Part shown: positions 33,646 to 44,903 of the stretch, in pieces
Layout: each line of letters starts with the position of its first letter
Numbering within the stretch: position 1 is the stretch's first letter
Translations under genes and position numbers: made by a program
Notes under the pieces: model-generated
Told to the model about the DNA's origin: nothing
Databases searched by the model: none
What the model saw: only the letters and a program-made list of their open reading frames with translations
Assembly: GCA_036429605.1 (NCBI GenBank)
Contig: CM071591.1
Coordinates: 3,534,001-3,598,000, forward strand
DNA: 64,000 bases
DNA from: Cladobotryum mycophilum
Taxonomy: Eukaryota > Ascomycota > Sordariomycetes > Hypocreales > Hypocreaceae
Reading direction: 5' to 3'

Positions 33646-35672
33646 CCTGAGCATTGTCCCAGGACGTTTAAGCGCCATCTCTGGAATTGGCCGCTAAAAG
33701 GAGAGAACGGGCGAGACGGCTCAAGGCATGTTGGTAGTGGGACGGAGTAGTGGTAGCCCTGGAGTACTAGTTAGTATTGGGGTCACTGGCTTGACGGCCC
33801 ATTTTCAGCAAAAAGCGACCCCAAACCAAGAAAAAAACCTTGAGGAGAAAGTGTTGGGTTGGGTAGGTATGGAAGGGGACAGGCATGAAAGAGAGAAAAA
33901 AGGCCAGATCGTGGCACAATCCGTAGATTGGGGGGAATAAGACCCATGCAATCCATGCAGCATGGCCGCCACAACCACTAATACGTGCCCGTAGCAATGC
34001 ATCCATGGATCCATGGATAGCACTAGGCCTTGAGCTGTTGGGCTGCATCCGCAATGCTGCTGGGCTGGCGTGACGCTGGCATGCATGCATAGGCCCCCCC
34101 CCCCTAAAGGGTGCGGTAGATGGTGCAAGTCCCCCCGAAAAGCTCACTACTGGACAAGGCTCCCTGGAGAGACTGGAACCTAAACAGTGGAAGGGAGGGC
34201 TCGTTACAGGGCATGCATGATTCCGTACCTCAACAACACGGGAAAACATGGGAACTCTCCAATGACAAGCAGCAAAAACAGCGTCACTGCATATGCAACA
34301 CCTTGCAGCGTCCCTGTTGCAAAGACACAACAACAAAAAACAATGACTCTGTTTTTGTCTTCCTCTTGCAGCTTGCATCTCATTTGCTGCTTCGTGCGAG
34401 AACCCCCATTCTTGTTTCGTTAGCCGCCACCCCTCCGTCTTCCCCCCAGCGCGCCCCGATGATGTCGTTCCATCGCCAAAACCTTCAAAATCAAGCAAGA
34501 AAGCTTCAGGGTGCCATCCGCTCTAACGAAGTCTGGCTACGACATTGACATCAGACCATGTAGCAGCCGGGCCAATACAAAGTGCCTACCGTTGTGGCTA
34601 GATGATGGATGCCAATTGGTGATGGAGCAAATAGCAGTCGAGAGGGAGGGGAAAGACGATGATCCGTTCGCCTCGTTCTTCGTCCATCGTCCGTCGTCTC
34701 TCTCTTCTCTTCACTCTCCATCCTTCTTGGCACCATCTCGCGTCATCCCCCTCCCCTTCAGACGTATTGGGGGCCACGGTAATACCCCAAGCATCATGAC
34801 TGAACCTTACCCACAACACGGCACGACAGACCCTTCTTTTCCACCCCCATTTAACTTTTTGCATCTCCGCCTTGGCAGTGTCACGGCAACGATAATAGAC
34901 TTTACCCTGCAATCCAGTCAAAACGCCGACAACTTGGCGCATTATTACATACCCGCTCATGCTTCTATCCAAGATTGAATACTTGTAGATACCAATTGCA
35001 TGCTTTGTCCTCGACCAACAACACCAAAGGTGAAACCATTGGAAAAGTCGCGCGGCAAGACATGAAGCGGACTTTTGCACAAACCACAGAACCAATGTCA
35101 CAGTGACTCCGAGGCTTAAAAATAACTCGGAATCGTGATGCGCATTGCTTAACATCACTTCCTCCACACAAACCGAGGTGGCGATAGTCTCAAAGTTAGC
35201 AGCAACACTAGGCTCTTTGCTGGGCTAACGGTTTTTGAGTGCAGAAGCACGACCAAGCAGGCCAGGCAGGGCGTCATCATCGTCTCCGCTCACACTGCGA
35301 CGTCAATCTACATCCAATATGACATGTTGGTGATGAAAGATGGCGTCGGCGATGCCTCACAAGGACGTTATCAGATTGGTCGCTTCTCCCTGATTCTCTC
35401 ATTGGTTCTATTTTGACCAATTCCCGTCGTTCTGGTTTACCCGCCCGCCCTGTCCTGTCCTGTCAACCCCGACCTGAAACTGCACATCACTTACGCAGGT
35501 CCCTTGATCGGGCCAACGCTCGATGAACACATGCTTTGCCGCGCGCCATCTATACAGTGATGTGCAATGCATGCATTCAATGTAAGCACTGACGTATTTT
35601 GGGAACGTCAAACAGAACCACCAACACGACCAACACCAACACCGAATTCGACATGTCGAAATGCTCCCCCAC

Positions 35673-36279
35673 TCACTCATGCTCCGTTATTGACAAGATG
35701 ACGGTGTTATGCCACATGCTCCCGAACCAAACCATTCGTCTCCACAGTCCATCCACCTTGAACCCAATAAACTCGAATGATTTACCGCTCACGCATTATA
35801 TGATACTGTCTCAAGCGTGACAGTGTGCGCATTTCCATAATCCAAGGCCCAGTGGATGGCCTCGTTGCCTCCTTTCCATATCCTTTGCCCTGGAACGGTG
35901 GGGCAATGGTCATCTCCAGTGTGCCAAAGACCGATGATGTTCATGCCCCGGAGGCTATGTCAGGCCGAGGTAACTGATCATGGGTTCCCATCGTCATTAA
36001 ATGTCGACATGGAATCCAGCCAGCTTCGCCGCAGTGGGTGTCTTTCGCCACCGCAGACAGATGTTTGATGGCGCTCATGTAGCTCCGTGAAACGCGACTT
36101 GATTTGAGGGAATCGTATTCTTGCTTGTTCCGTGTCCGCTTAAGTAACTTTGAACCGAGGGCCTGTATGTTAATGTCGTTTGTGAGCAGATAGCTAATTT
36201 TCTTGAACCCTATGTCGTTTTCGTCTATCGGCGTATACGTGAGATGTCTAGAGCGGTATCCTCGCGTCAGTGCTGCCAT
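35673..36279 (-). pseudogene. Broken GNAT-family N-acetyltransferase
   Basis: Starts at an ATG (36279) with an Acetyltransf_3-like N terminus (YRSRHLTYTPIDENDIGF, then IQALGSKLL). The homology then continues in successive frames: STFNDDGNP, then MISYLGL and GHEHHRS, then TLEMTIAPPFQGKGYGKEA (the acetyl-CoA-binding Q/RxxGxG/A region), then EAIHWALDYG and VTLETVSYN, then KSFEFIGFKVDGLWRR, ending at a stop at 35673. At least five frame breaks are needed, near 36115, 35985, 35920, 35866 and 35795, all of the same sign (one base lost each), plus one TAG codon near 35957. GNAT enzymes acetylate small molecules or proteins using acetyl-CoA. As it stands the gene cannot make an active enzyme. It is either a decayed gene or a gene damaged by consensus errors. 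No symbol can be given. Confidence 0.75.
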
Positions 36280-37535
36280 GTCTATCTATACATATTGATG
36301 ATCAAGTCACTTATTGCATGGTAATAATGGAATAAATTGCAAGTGATTGTCGATCACTTATGAGCGGTAGCTGATGAAGATCTAGATGGGAAATGCTGTA
36401 AGTGCGAAGCTGTCTACGATTTGCACTTGACGTCCCTTCGCCTACCTTGTTTCTATTGCCGGGGGTGATTTACTTCCAGGTCGAACTTGGAGCAAGCTGC
36501 TAGAGACTGTTGACTATTTTGTTTACAGGCACGATGAGGCTTTCAGGGGAAGTATCAAAGATTTGGCTATGATTGCCGGTAAGGATAGGATCAGCGCGAT
36601 GCTCCGTTGGTTGCCGATCTAGATGGAAATAATCTTCTCCGATATATTCTCGATACATTGTTCGGCCAATCTCTGCATGAGTCTTTGTTGTTACGTAGTC
36701 CGGAAGCCCTTGCCTGCGGAACCACCAAGCGTCCAAGCTCCGTAGTCTCAGGATCATTGTGATGCTGCTAATTAGACCCTCAACCATCTTTGACCATCTA
36801 TTTACTCGCCCACAAGCATAGTCCTACAGACTTTAACTTGATGATAAGCGATTCTATAAAGTAACACAGCTACCCCGTGAGACTTTGATGTATATGGATA
36901 TATATTGGGGGACCAGGAGCTCCTACAGCTGCCATCTGTGATCATATCCAAAGTTCTCCTGCTTGCCGAGTAACAAGGCCTGCCGAATTCATGGCGTAGC
37001 CCAAGATTCTTTGGTAGATCCTCAAGAGATTTTCGAATAGATTTTTCTTTGGGCAAATTTTCAGTTCTATCCACTCCTCTCCTTTCGGGTCCGCTGCTCA
37101 TTTTACCACGCGTATTGATAGTCCCAGACGGCAACCCGCGCCCAAGGAGATTTAGGCTGCGCACATTTCCACCTAGAAGCCGCCTCGGACTTTTGCTCTC
37201 TTCGGATGGAAGCCTGCAACAGGTAAGGGAATGCGGAACGATTCAAAGAGGGTGGTGAGAAGCAACGAGGATGAAAGAGGAGGAAATGGGCATTGATTCC
37301 TCATGACATATAATTCCAAGTGTCTCACAGTAAACGAGAAGTGACAACTAGAGTGTAGCAAAGAGGGCGCGCCCTTGAACAGCACTATAAGCTTGAATAA
37401 ATAAAATGGTCGAGGTCCATTTCCTGCAAGTGTAAAACATACTAACAGGCATTAACTTATGCACATGTAACCCTCCTCACATACCGCAGGCTCTTCCAAG
37501 TTAGTAGCCCCGCTCTTAGTTCGTCATCGTATAGT
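36280..37535. other. Intergenic, unidentified fragments
   Basis: Two ATG-started minus-strand frames (36500-36787 and 36802-37164) have mixed composition, but I recognise no family. They could be further relics beside the GNAT remnant or chance. Otherwise no gene. Confidence 0.4.
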
Positions 37536-39404
37536 TCAACCGTCGTTCGCTTTCACCCTGCACAAGCCTGCATCATCCCAATTCTCGCTACCAACTCCCC
37601 TTCGCACAATAAACAATCCCTCCGGATCCAGTTTCTTCTTAATCTGATACAACCTCTTATAATTCTTTCCCCAGAAGGAGGTTTGAAAATCCCTTTCATT
37701 CGCGTCCGCTTCGTTGAGGTACGCTCCCATATGCGGCTCCAAGACCCTCAGCTTCTCAAGTTGGACGTTGGTGAGGCTGTTCTGGATGGCCCTTTGTTCT
37801 GCCAGTGTTGTATCAGGTTCCCAATCAGCCCCAAATGTAATATGAGAGACCGTCTCGCGCCAGGCTGGGTTAAGTGCTGTATCAATCGTGTTTCTTGCGA
37901 CTGCACCACCGGCAACAACGTGTCCGGTAAAGCCGACCGTTGTAGATATTTCCGTGATTTCTCTGAGAGCTCTAGTAACTTGGGCAGGGCCGTCGTGCGT
38001 AGTGAGAAGTTTGCGTGAAATCATCCGCGAAGCTGCGACCACAATTCCCCCAGTAGAATCTGCATCGGTACCCGCTAAAGAAGCATTGATGAATAGGGAC
38101 ACCGTGGGCAGGTTATGAAGAATATATGCTGCTTTGGGTAGGACTTTTCTAGCATCTGCTATGAAGGAGTCCATGACATTTTGAATAGGCCTTTGCTCTG
38201 TCCTATTGGTGAAAATGAAAGTCGCGATTAGAGATCGCGATGCCGTGGTATTGGTTGCGGCATCATTGAGGCCAACAAAATAGTAGCCACAAGCTCCAGC
38301 TTCAGACATCGCGGGAAGATGTTTGTGGAAATCCTGGGTGAGGTTCCAGAAGGCATTTGTCTCATTGATTGTGATATTAAAGCCGAACGTGACGAGGAAT
38401 GCTGGAACGCTGGGAAAGGTGCGAATAGTGACGCTGACAACAACACCAAAGGTGCCTCCTCCACCACCTCGAAGTGCCCAGAAGAGGTCTTGGTTCTGGT
38501 AATCGTTGGCTGTCACCAAATCTCCCTATATGCAGTATGTATTCGTTAGCCATTCCGTCCGATAGTAGGCATAGCCCCGACTGCGCTTCAGATTACTCAC
38601 GTTTACAGTTACGACCTTGAATTCAAGCGCGTTATCTGATGCCATGCCCTTCCACTCTCCGAGGGGAGAATGACCTCCGCCTTGTATATAACCACCAGCT
38701 GCACCAACCGTGTGCGATAGGCCAGCAACTACCGTCAAGTTACGCTTTCCCACAGCGGTATATAATTCATTGAGTTGCACGCCGGCTCCGATGGTAACGG
38801 CAGAAGTTGCTGACACACCTCGTGGAGCACCGGCTGGCACGAATTTATCAACAAATTGGATGGTCTTCATCTTATATGTCGAAATTTGCAACGACTCTGG
38901 CGCCGATGACCGACCTAAGAAGCAATGACCCGAGTTTTTGATAGCAAGCCGGAGATTATGGTCTCTAGCGAAGCATACCGCGACCTGGATGTGCTCTGCC
39001 TTTTCAACCAAAGCAGAGTAGAGAGACACACGTCCTTGTCCGCAAAACGTACTGGTTGGCTGCTCAAAGTAGCAACTTTGATTCCACTCCGGCCATGCTT
39101 CCCAGTTGGTCCATTGAACAGCACCGGGTTGAGCAGAGCGCCACGCGGAGTTGTCGGACATGTTTCGAGCCGCTTCGCAGGTTTCTTTGTTATAGGATGG
39201 CTTATGACAAGGTGCCGCAACCGGTCTGACAGACACTAGGTTGCCATTGATGGATGCATTGAGAGCTTGCCATGTCTCCTGAGTAGGCCAGCAAGCTTCA
39301 TGTGGGCGGCAACGACAAGTCTGGTTTGCGGTTCGTGGCTCGACTGCTAGACCCTGGGCCAAGGTGGCCGAGAGAAGAATGGCAAGGCTGATGGAGACAA
39401 TCAT
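37536..39404 (-). CDS. Secreted FAD-linked oxidoreductase (BBE type), 597 aa
   Basis: Two exons, 39404-38601 and 38525-37536 (75-nt intron, GTGAGT/TATAG), encode 597 aa. Residues 1-20 are a signal peptide (MIVSISLAILLSATLAQG). A PCMH-type FAD-binding domain follows. IKNSGHCFLGRS places His160 at the usual 8-alpha histidyl-FAD attachment site. VVAGLSHTVGAAGGYIQGGG lacks the cysteine that bicovalent members use, so single attachment is expected. A second FAD block is DLFWALRGGGGGTFGVV. The C-terminal berberine-bridge domain has the typical YLNEAD, FWGKNYKRL and LFIVRRGVGSE. Many NxS/T sequons suggest glycosylation. Such enzymes oxidise sugars, alcohols or alkaloid-like compounds with O2. The substrate is unknown, and no biosynthetic cluster surrounds it. 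Confidence 0.9.
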
Positions 39405-40446
39405 TTTGAAGTGTTGTAGGACTGGCTTGTTCTATTGAAAGAGTATTGAGTCACAATATCAAACATGTTTTCTGGGGATACAGTTTCCCTTTATAAGTCC
39501 AACTGCACACTCCATCGTGACCAAGACGTTAAGACCGTGGCAATGCGCAGGGCAATGCTCGGTAATCCTTCTGATATGTTGAAGTCATTCTAGTTGATCA
39601 AGAATGGCCCAACAGCCAATGAAGTCGGAGCTGGGGCCAAACCGAGATATACGGAACATGGTTGACGCAGTCGGATTCATCGTTTAGGCTATGAGATCGG
39701 CAGTGGCAGCGCAGGAACCAATGGCAGCGGCGGTTATATGCCTTAATGGAAAAGGCTCAGCCGAACAGGACCATCTGAGACATGTAGTAAAATGTACAGA
39801 TAAGGAATAGACCCTGATTATCATAGGTTGCAGTCTTTGGTGCTCAGCCTCAAACATTTGCACGCAGGCAGGTCAAAGACGTCGCTGGTGGAAGTTGCTT
39901 ACGTAACAGAAGGTTGACCAGTCAGTGAGTCGCTGCCCCACGACGCGCCATCAGCTGTACATGCCTACTAGGTACCTACCCAAGGTAGTACCTGCCCAGT
40001 CGCGATGACATGTGTTTGGACATCATTCCATCACTCCTGCCAAAACAGAAAGTTGACAAAGCAATTGTTTGTTGTGGGAAAAAGTTCTCTCCTCACCATC
40101 TCGCCCGCCATGATGCCTTGAAACATGCTTTCTTAACCCTTTTGGTATTACGGCCTCTACTTTGATTCACGATTCTTCTAGTCTTTCGCTTGCCTGAGCT
40201 TTTTTGATTTGAAACCCCTGCCGTCATTGCATAAACCTTATCCGAGGCTGGATAAGGTAAGGGGCAAGGCTGCATCCCTCCTCTTCCCCCCAATCGTCAC
40301 CACATATTTCGATCATCAAAACCCTCGGCCAATGGCTTAGAACGATCAAGTTCCTCATAATCAACCTGCAAGAAAAACCTTACTCGCAACAGTAATCCCT
40401 TTACCCAAGCCAAGGCCAAGATCGGGCCGGGCTAAGCATAGCTGCC
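39405..40446. other. Divergent promoter region of FAD oxidase and LSB6
   Basis: About 1 kb upstream of both genes. A TATAAA element for the oxidase lies close to its start. No gene seen. Confidence 0.6.
39490..39495 (-). promoter_or_regulatory. TATA box of the FAD oxidase gene
   Basis: TATAAA on the minus strand about 86 bp before the start codon at 39404, a normal distance for a regulated secreted-enzyme gene. Position-based inference. Confidence 0.5.
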
Positions 40447-42943
40447 ATGCCTCGTCATCGCCCTGCCACCACAGGCTACGAACGCCTTACCCAGGCTGAC
40501 CAGTACAGCGACGACTCTGACAATGAGCTCCTCGCTGAATCGACTACGTCTCTCCAACCCACATCGAACCCGCGATTCGTGCCTATCAATCACCGGGGCC
40601 ATCACTCGAACGTAACCAGCCCCAAACTCGGCCCCTCGAGACCTAAATTCCGTCGGAGAACTGGAAGCAATGGCGGTGTCGATATCAAGGCTATCAATGC
40701 CAGATTGGAGAGATGGGCCGAAGAAATTGCATCCAAATTCAAACGCGGCAGAGGAAGAAGCTTCTCTGGAGAGGAGGAGAGGCTAGAAATCCACCACTCA
40801 GTGTTCCAGCCTCCGGAAGGGATAAGGCCCATCTCGGTCGAGGCTCTGGCTGAACCACAACCCGGTGTCATGACCAGGGCAGAGTTCGAGACAGTCGTAG
40901 AGAGCGTTCGATCAGCAATCCGGCAAGAAGTTCATCCAAGTATGATTTCCCAGGGAAGCTCTGGTAGCTACTTCGCTCGGGACCCGGATGGTAAGATTGT
41001 AGGAGTCTTCAAACCCAAGGACGAGGAGCCATACGCAGCAGGAAATCCTAAATGGAACAAATGGATTCACCGAAATTTATTTCCCTGCTTCTTTGGGCGA
41101 GCCTGGTAAGTGAAAATAATACTGTCTGCACAAGGGATGTCCTTTACTGATAATACTCCAAGTCTCATTCCCAACCTCTCCTATGTTAGCGAAGCTGCAG
41201 CCTATGTACTAGACTGCCAATTACGAACTCATCTAGTGCCCTATACAGATGTAGTGTGGTTATCATCAAAGTCGTTCCACTATCCTTACTGGGACCGGAG
41301 AGGATTTTACAGGAAGAAGAAGCCCCTTCCCGCCAAACCAGGTAGCTTCCAGGTTTTTCTAAAAGGCTTCAAGGATGCCAATGTGTTCCTTCGGGAAAAC
41401 CCATGGCCAGATCAATACTGGTCTGGTTTCCGTTCTAGTGATGCCAAACGAAAGAAGAAGAAGAGATGGACCGATAGCTGTCGACCGTCTACTGCTGCAT
41501 CACAAGAGGAGACGGCGTCTAGTGAGGATGAACACGAGGATCAGGGGGAGCAATCAGAACCCAACCGCTTTGTATGGACGGAGCAACTTAAGCAGTCTTT
41601 CCGGGAAGAGCTTGAAAAGCTTGTTATTTTGGACTACATTATGCGAAATACGGATCGTGGCCTTGACAATTGGATGGTCAAGGTTGATTGGGAGACTAAT
41701 ACAGTGTCACTGGCATCAGATCCTGTCCAGCTCAACATGGATATGGATACGGTCGCCGAAGAAGAGGAAGAAGGGCCTCGACTAGTGGATGCGGCATCGA
41801 TGTCTCCTCAAGCAACTCGAGCTTCATATCCCTACAAGCGCCAGAAACCAATGAATGCCTCAACTCCCAGGGGCAAAAAGAACGGGCCAGTCATGTCACT
41901 CGGCGCTATTGATAACTCTCTGTCATGGCCGTGGAAGCACCCCGACGCTTGGCGAAGGTTAGTAGTAATTTCCATGCTGACGTTTTGAATCATGTCTGTT
42001 AACAAAGCATTTGTCATCAAGTTTCCCATTCGGATGGCTCTTCCTACCGGTTGATCTTATCGGTCGACCTTTCTCTCAAAAGACACGGGATCACTTCTTA
42101 CCCCTGCTCACCTCAACGGCGTGGTGGAGTGAGACGCAAATGGCCCTCAAGAGGGTGTTCCAAATGGACGAGGACTTTCAGGAGCGCATGTTTGCCAAGC
42201 AAATTGCTGTCATGAAGGGCCAGGCATGGAACGTGGTGGAAGCCCTCAAGACACCGGATCACGGTCCACTAGAGCTGACTCGACGAACAAAAGTGTGTGT
42301 TTGGGACGACCTTGTTGACGTGCCAGTCGCCGTTCCGATGAGGGTTACCTCGTCAGAAATGCGTCGCAGCACAACTCAAAGGCAGTCCATGGATGAAGCT
42401 GACATCACAGGCTCAGCACCAGCAAGCCACGTCCCAGCTGACGACCTTCTCGGTTTCTCCTCTGCGCCAGCGGACATGCCGCATCCGGGCCGGTTTGAAA
42501 TCTCTGGCCCCAACGACGACGCAGCCCTGTCACCGGATGAGCTGTCCATGAATGGCTCTGGCGTTTTGAATAGCGCGGCACAACAAGTGCCGAGTAGGCC
42601 ATCGTTGGATGTTCAGCAACAGGGGCAACCAAGAGGTTATGCGGGTAGTTATCAAGGTCCCTCTCGTGCGCTAAACATGTATGAACCGGATCGCAACAAC
42701 CAACGGAATCACCAGCGACGGTACTCGTACGCAACAGCCGCGGCGCGTCAACGAAGCAATAGCATTGCGCAACATCTTTACGGTGACTTCTCGCATGGCG
42801 CTGATGGCGACGACAACGATGACGACCTCGAAGGCGATCTCGGTTACGCCGCAGCCGAAGGACAGATGGGTCACCAGCGTAAAGTCATTGTGGAGCGCAT
42901 CGAGGCAGTGAAGAGCAGAAACCCAGTCTTCACATGGTGTTAA
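40447..42943 (+). CDS. LSB6: Lsb6, type II phosphatidylinositol 4-kinase, 791 aa
   Basis: Three exons, 40447-41105, 41163-41957 and 42022-42943 (introns 57 and 64 nt), give 791 aa. Type II PI4-kinases phosphorylate phosphatidylinositol to PI4P on endosomal and vacuolar membranes; yeast Lsb6 also affects endosome motility. The kinase domain starts near residue 170 with the nucleotide loop GSSGSYF, then IVGVFKPKDEEPY with the ATP-contacting lysine. The catalytic block DYIMRNTDRGLDNWMVK lies near 377-393, and IDNSLSWPWKHPDAWRSF carries the metal-binding aspartate. The segment corresponding to the palmitoylated CCPCC motif of animal enzymes reads CFFGRACLIP, so membrane attachment probably differs. 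The C-terminal ~200 residues are low-complexity and Gln/Asn/Ser-rich. Confidence 0.94.
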
Positions 42944-43866
42944 CCCGGCAACGCCGTCCCAGAAGCCAAGGAACCCAGCAGCAAGGAGCCTAATGTGGTC
43001 CCCGAGACCCTTCTCTCCGCCGCGTTATTTGCGATGGGTGGATCTCTGTCATTTTTTTGATTGCGGATTTTTCTTTCCTGCTGACAAGAGAGTCTTTCCT
43101 TGTCTCAGCGGGGACTCATCCTGGCCCCTCGCATGTTAAAGATGATGATCTGGACCCGTTCTGTCGGTATCCGGTCCCACTCTTTCTCACTCGGGCAATC
43201 CCCGCTGCCTCCGTGCTGGTGTTCACTCATGATGAGTCCAATTCAAGGTCTATGCTTGAGGAGTCTTGCTCATTGGGTGATCCAAGTTCCATGTTTTTAT
43301 TTTTGTTTTGCTTTTTTTTTAATGTTTCGGTATTCTTTTTCGGGAAATCAAGGGTCACAATTTCAGACAAAGCACTGTTTTTTTCTTTTTGGGGTTAATT
43401 GGCAAAATTTACTCCCGTCTGACCCAGAAAACCGGGTTAACGAGTCCATGTTTCTGACATCGAAACTTTTGCAGCCACTGACTGACTGACTTACCTATAA
43501 CGAGAAAGAGGGCACGGCTCTTATGCATCCGTGTCTCTCACGGTTGGCGCTAGAAGTGAACTGAACCAGGGGAGAAACTGTTTTAACCCCCAAAAGGACC
43601 CCAAAACGAGAAGGGGAAAAAAGGGACCCCAAAAGAAAATACGACAAGACACGATTTGTCATGATGCACGATCTGGATGGGAAATGATGGGAAGGGCATC
43701 CCGAAGGAAGGAAGAAGAAGAAGAAGAAAAAAAATTGCTATCTTTAGGTCCATTGATTGATTACATTTTTTTGCATAGCTTGCTCACTGGCGGCCGACAA
43801 GATTGATGAAGGAGAGATAACAAGCATCTAAAACAAGACTAATAGAGGGAACGGACGGACAGACGG

Positions 43867-43883
43867 ATGGATGGATGGATGGA
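43867..43883 (+). repeat. GGAT tetranucleotide repeat
   Basis: About four GGAT units preceded by related GGAC units (ACGGACGGACAGACGG). Confidence 0.85.
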
Positions 43884-44775
43884 CATGGTTCAAGGCAATG
43901 AATCCGAAAAAGGAAAAGGATGAAGAAAAAAACTGGGAAGAGGGAGAGAAAGTAACGAATGAATGGGATAGAATTCACCGAATTTGTGCGAAGAAAGGAA
44001 AAGAAGGGGAGGGAAAAAAATCACAGAACCAGACTCAGACGCAGACGCAGACTCAGACTGTACGTACGGCTATCGTCAAGGTAGCAGGTAGGCTATGAGA
44101 GAGGGTGTGGGATAGAGTGAGAACTACCAAGTCTTACTACTGTAGGTAGTCTGCATCTGCCTTACATCAAAGTTGGCTAGAACTTGATTTGGTTGCTTCA
44201 TTGGTGCTTCTGTTGGGCCTTTGCGCACAATCTGGCTACCTAAATTAGTATGATTGTAAGAAAAAGTTGGCACGAACGACGCAGCCCAATCGGTCAGATT
44301 TCAGATCGTTCATAATTCCGGTATAGCCGTGTTTGGCTCATCTTTTTCTTTGGGAGGGGGTCTCATTCTCTTTTTGCCATTCTTCCTTTTTTCTTTTCTT
44401 TCTTTTCGTTTCTTTTCCTCCTTGTTGAACAAAAAAGCTCGGTTATCTTGCTTTGAGTCAATCTTATGAAGACGATGAGCTGTCAGCTTCTTCTTTTCCC
44501 CCTTCCCGGTTTTTTTCTTCGCCGCGTCCTCGTCAACCTGCAACCACTCAAAGGAAAGCCCGAGAAATATCCCTTCTCAGCTCGCCAGGAACTTTGTAGA
44601 AATTTGGGTAACAAGACTCGAAAAAGACCTGAACCCGACCGTCTGGTTCAGATCCCGAGAGCTTGGGTCGGCAAAAAAAGGGGCTAGGACAAGGACACCC
44701 CTGCAGCGGTTCCGCCCATGGCGCCGTGCGCCCGTCCTAAGACTAATAAGCCTTCCATGCCACTAGTGATGTCAA

Positions 44776-44903
44776 GGTCAGGTCAGGTCAGGTCCAAAGT
44801 TCAAGTCAAGTCAGGTCCACGGTCCACGGTCCATGGTCCATGGTCCATGGTCCTCCTGGTGGTCCATTCTCGTCGTCCTTTCATGGTTCATGGTTCATGG
44901 TTC
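44776..44903 (+). repeat. Compound tandem array: GGTCA, GGTCCAY, GGTTCAT
   Basis: Three GGTCA pentamers (44776-44790), five tandem heptamers GGTCCAC/GGTCCAT (44814-44848) and three tandem heptamers CATGGTT (44882-44902), which are the same unit with one C-to-T change. All lie within 130 bp, separated by short unrelated spacers. Confidence 0.85.

Larger units (their letters stand above)
32996..35672. other. Intergenic, repeat-bearing, no gene supported
   Basis: Carries triplet repeats (GAT units about 33029-33071; GAA units about 33211-33236), four tandem GGTCA pentamers at 33626-33645, an 18-bp palindrome at 34001-34018 and a C11 run at 34094-34104. Long frames such as 33767-34498 and 34598-35167 start at non-ATG codons and have no domain features. 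Confidence 0.5.

Noticed and set aside
33767..34498. 243-codon minus-strand frame
   Set aside because: Starts at a non-ATG codon, composition biased, no domain; falls in repeat-bearing intergenic DNA.
34598..35167. 189-codon minus-strand frame
   Set aside because: No family features and Trp/Cys/Arg-heavy composition typical of noncoding translation.
36500..36787. 95-codon ATG-started minus frame near the GNAT relic
   Set aside because: Composition is plausible but I recognise no family and cannot connect it to a gene; left as intergenic.
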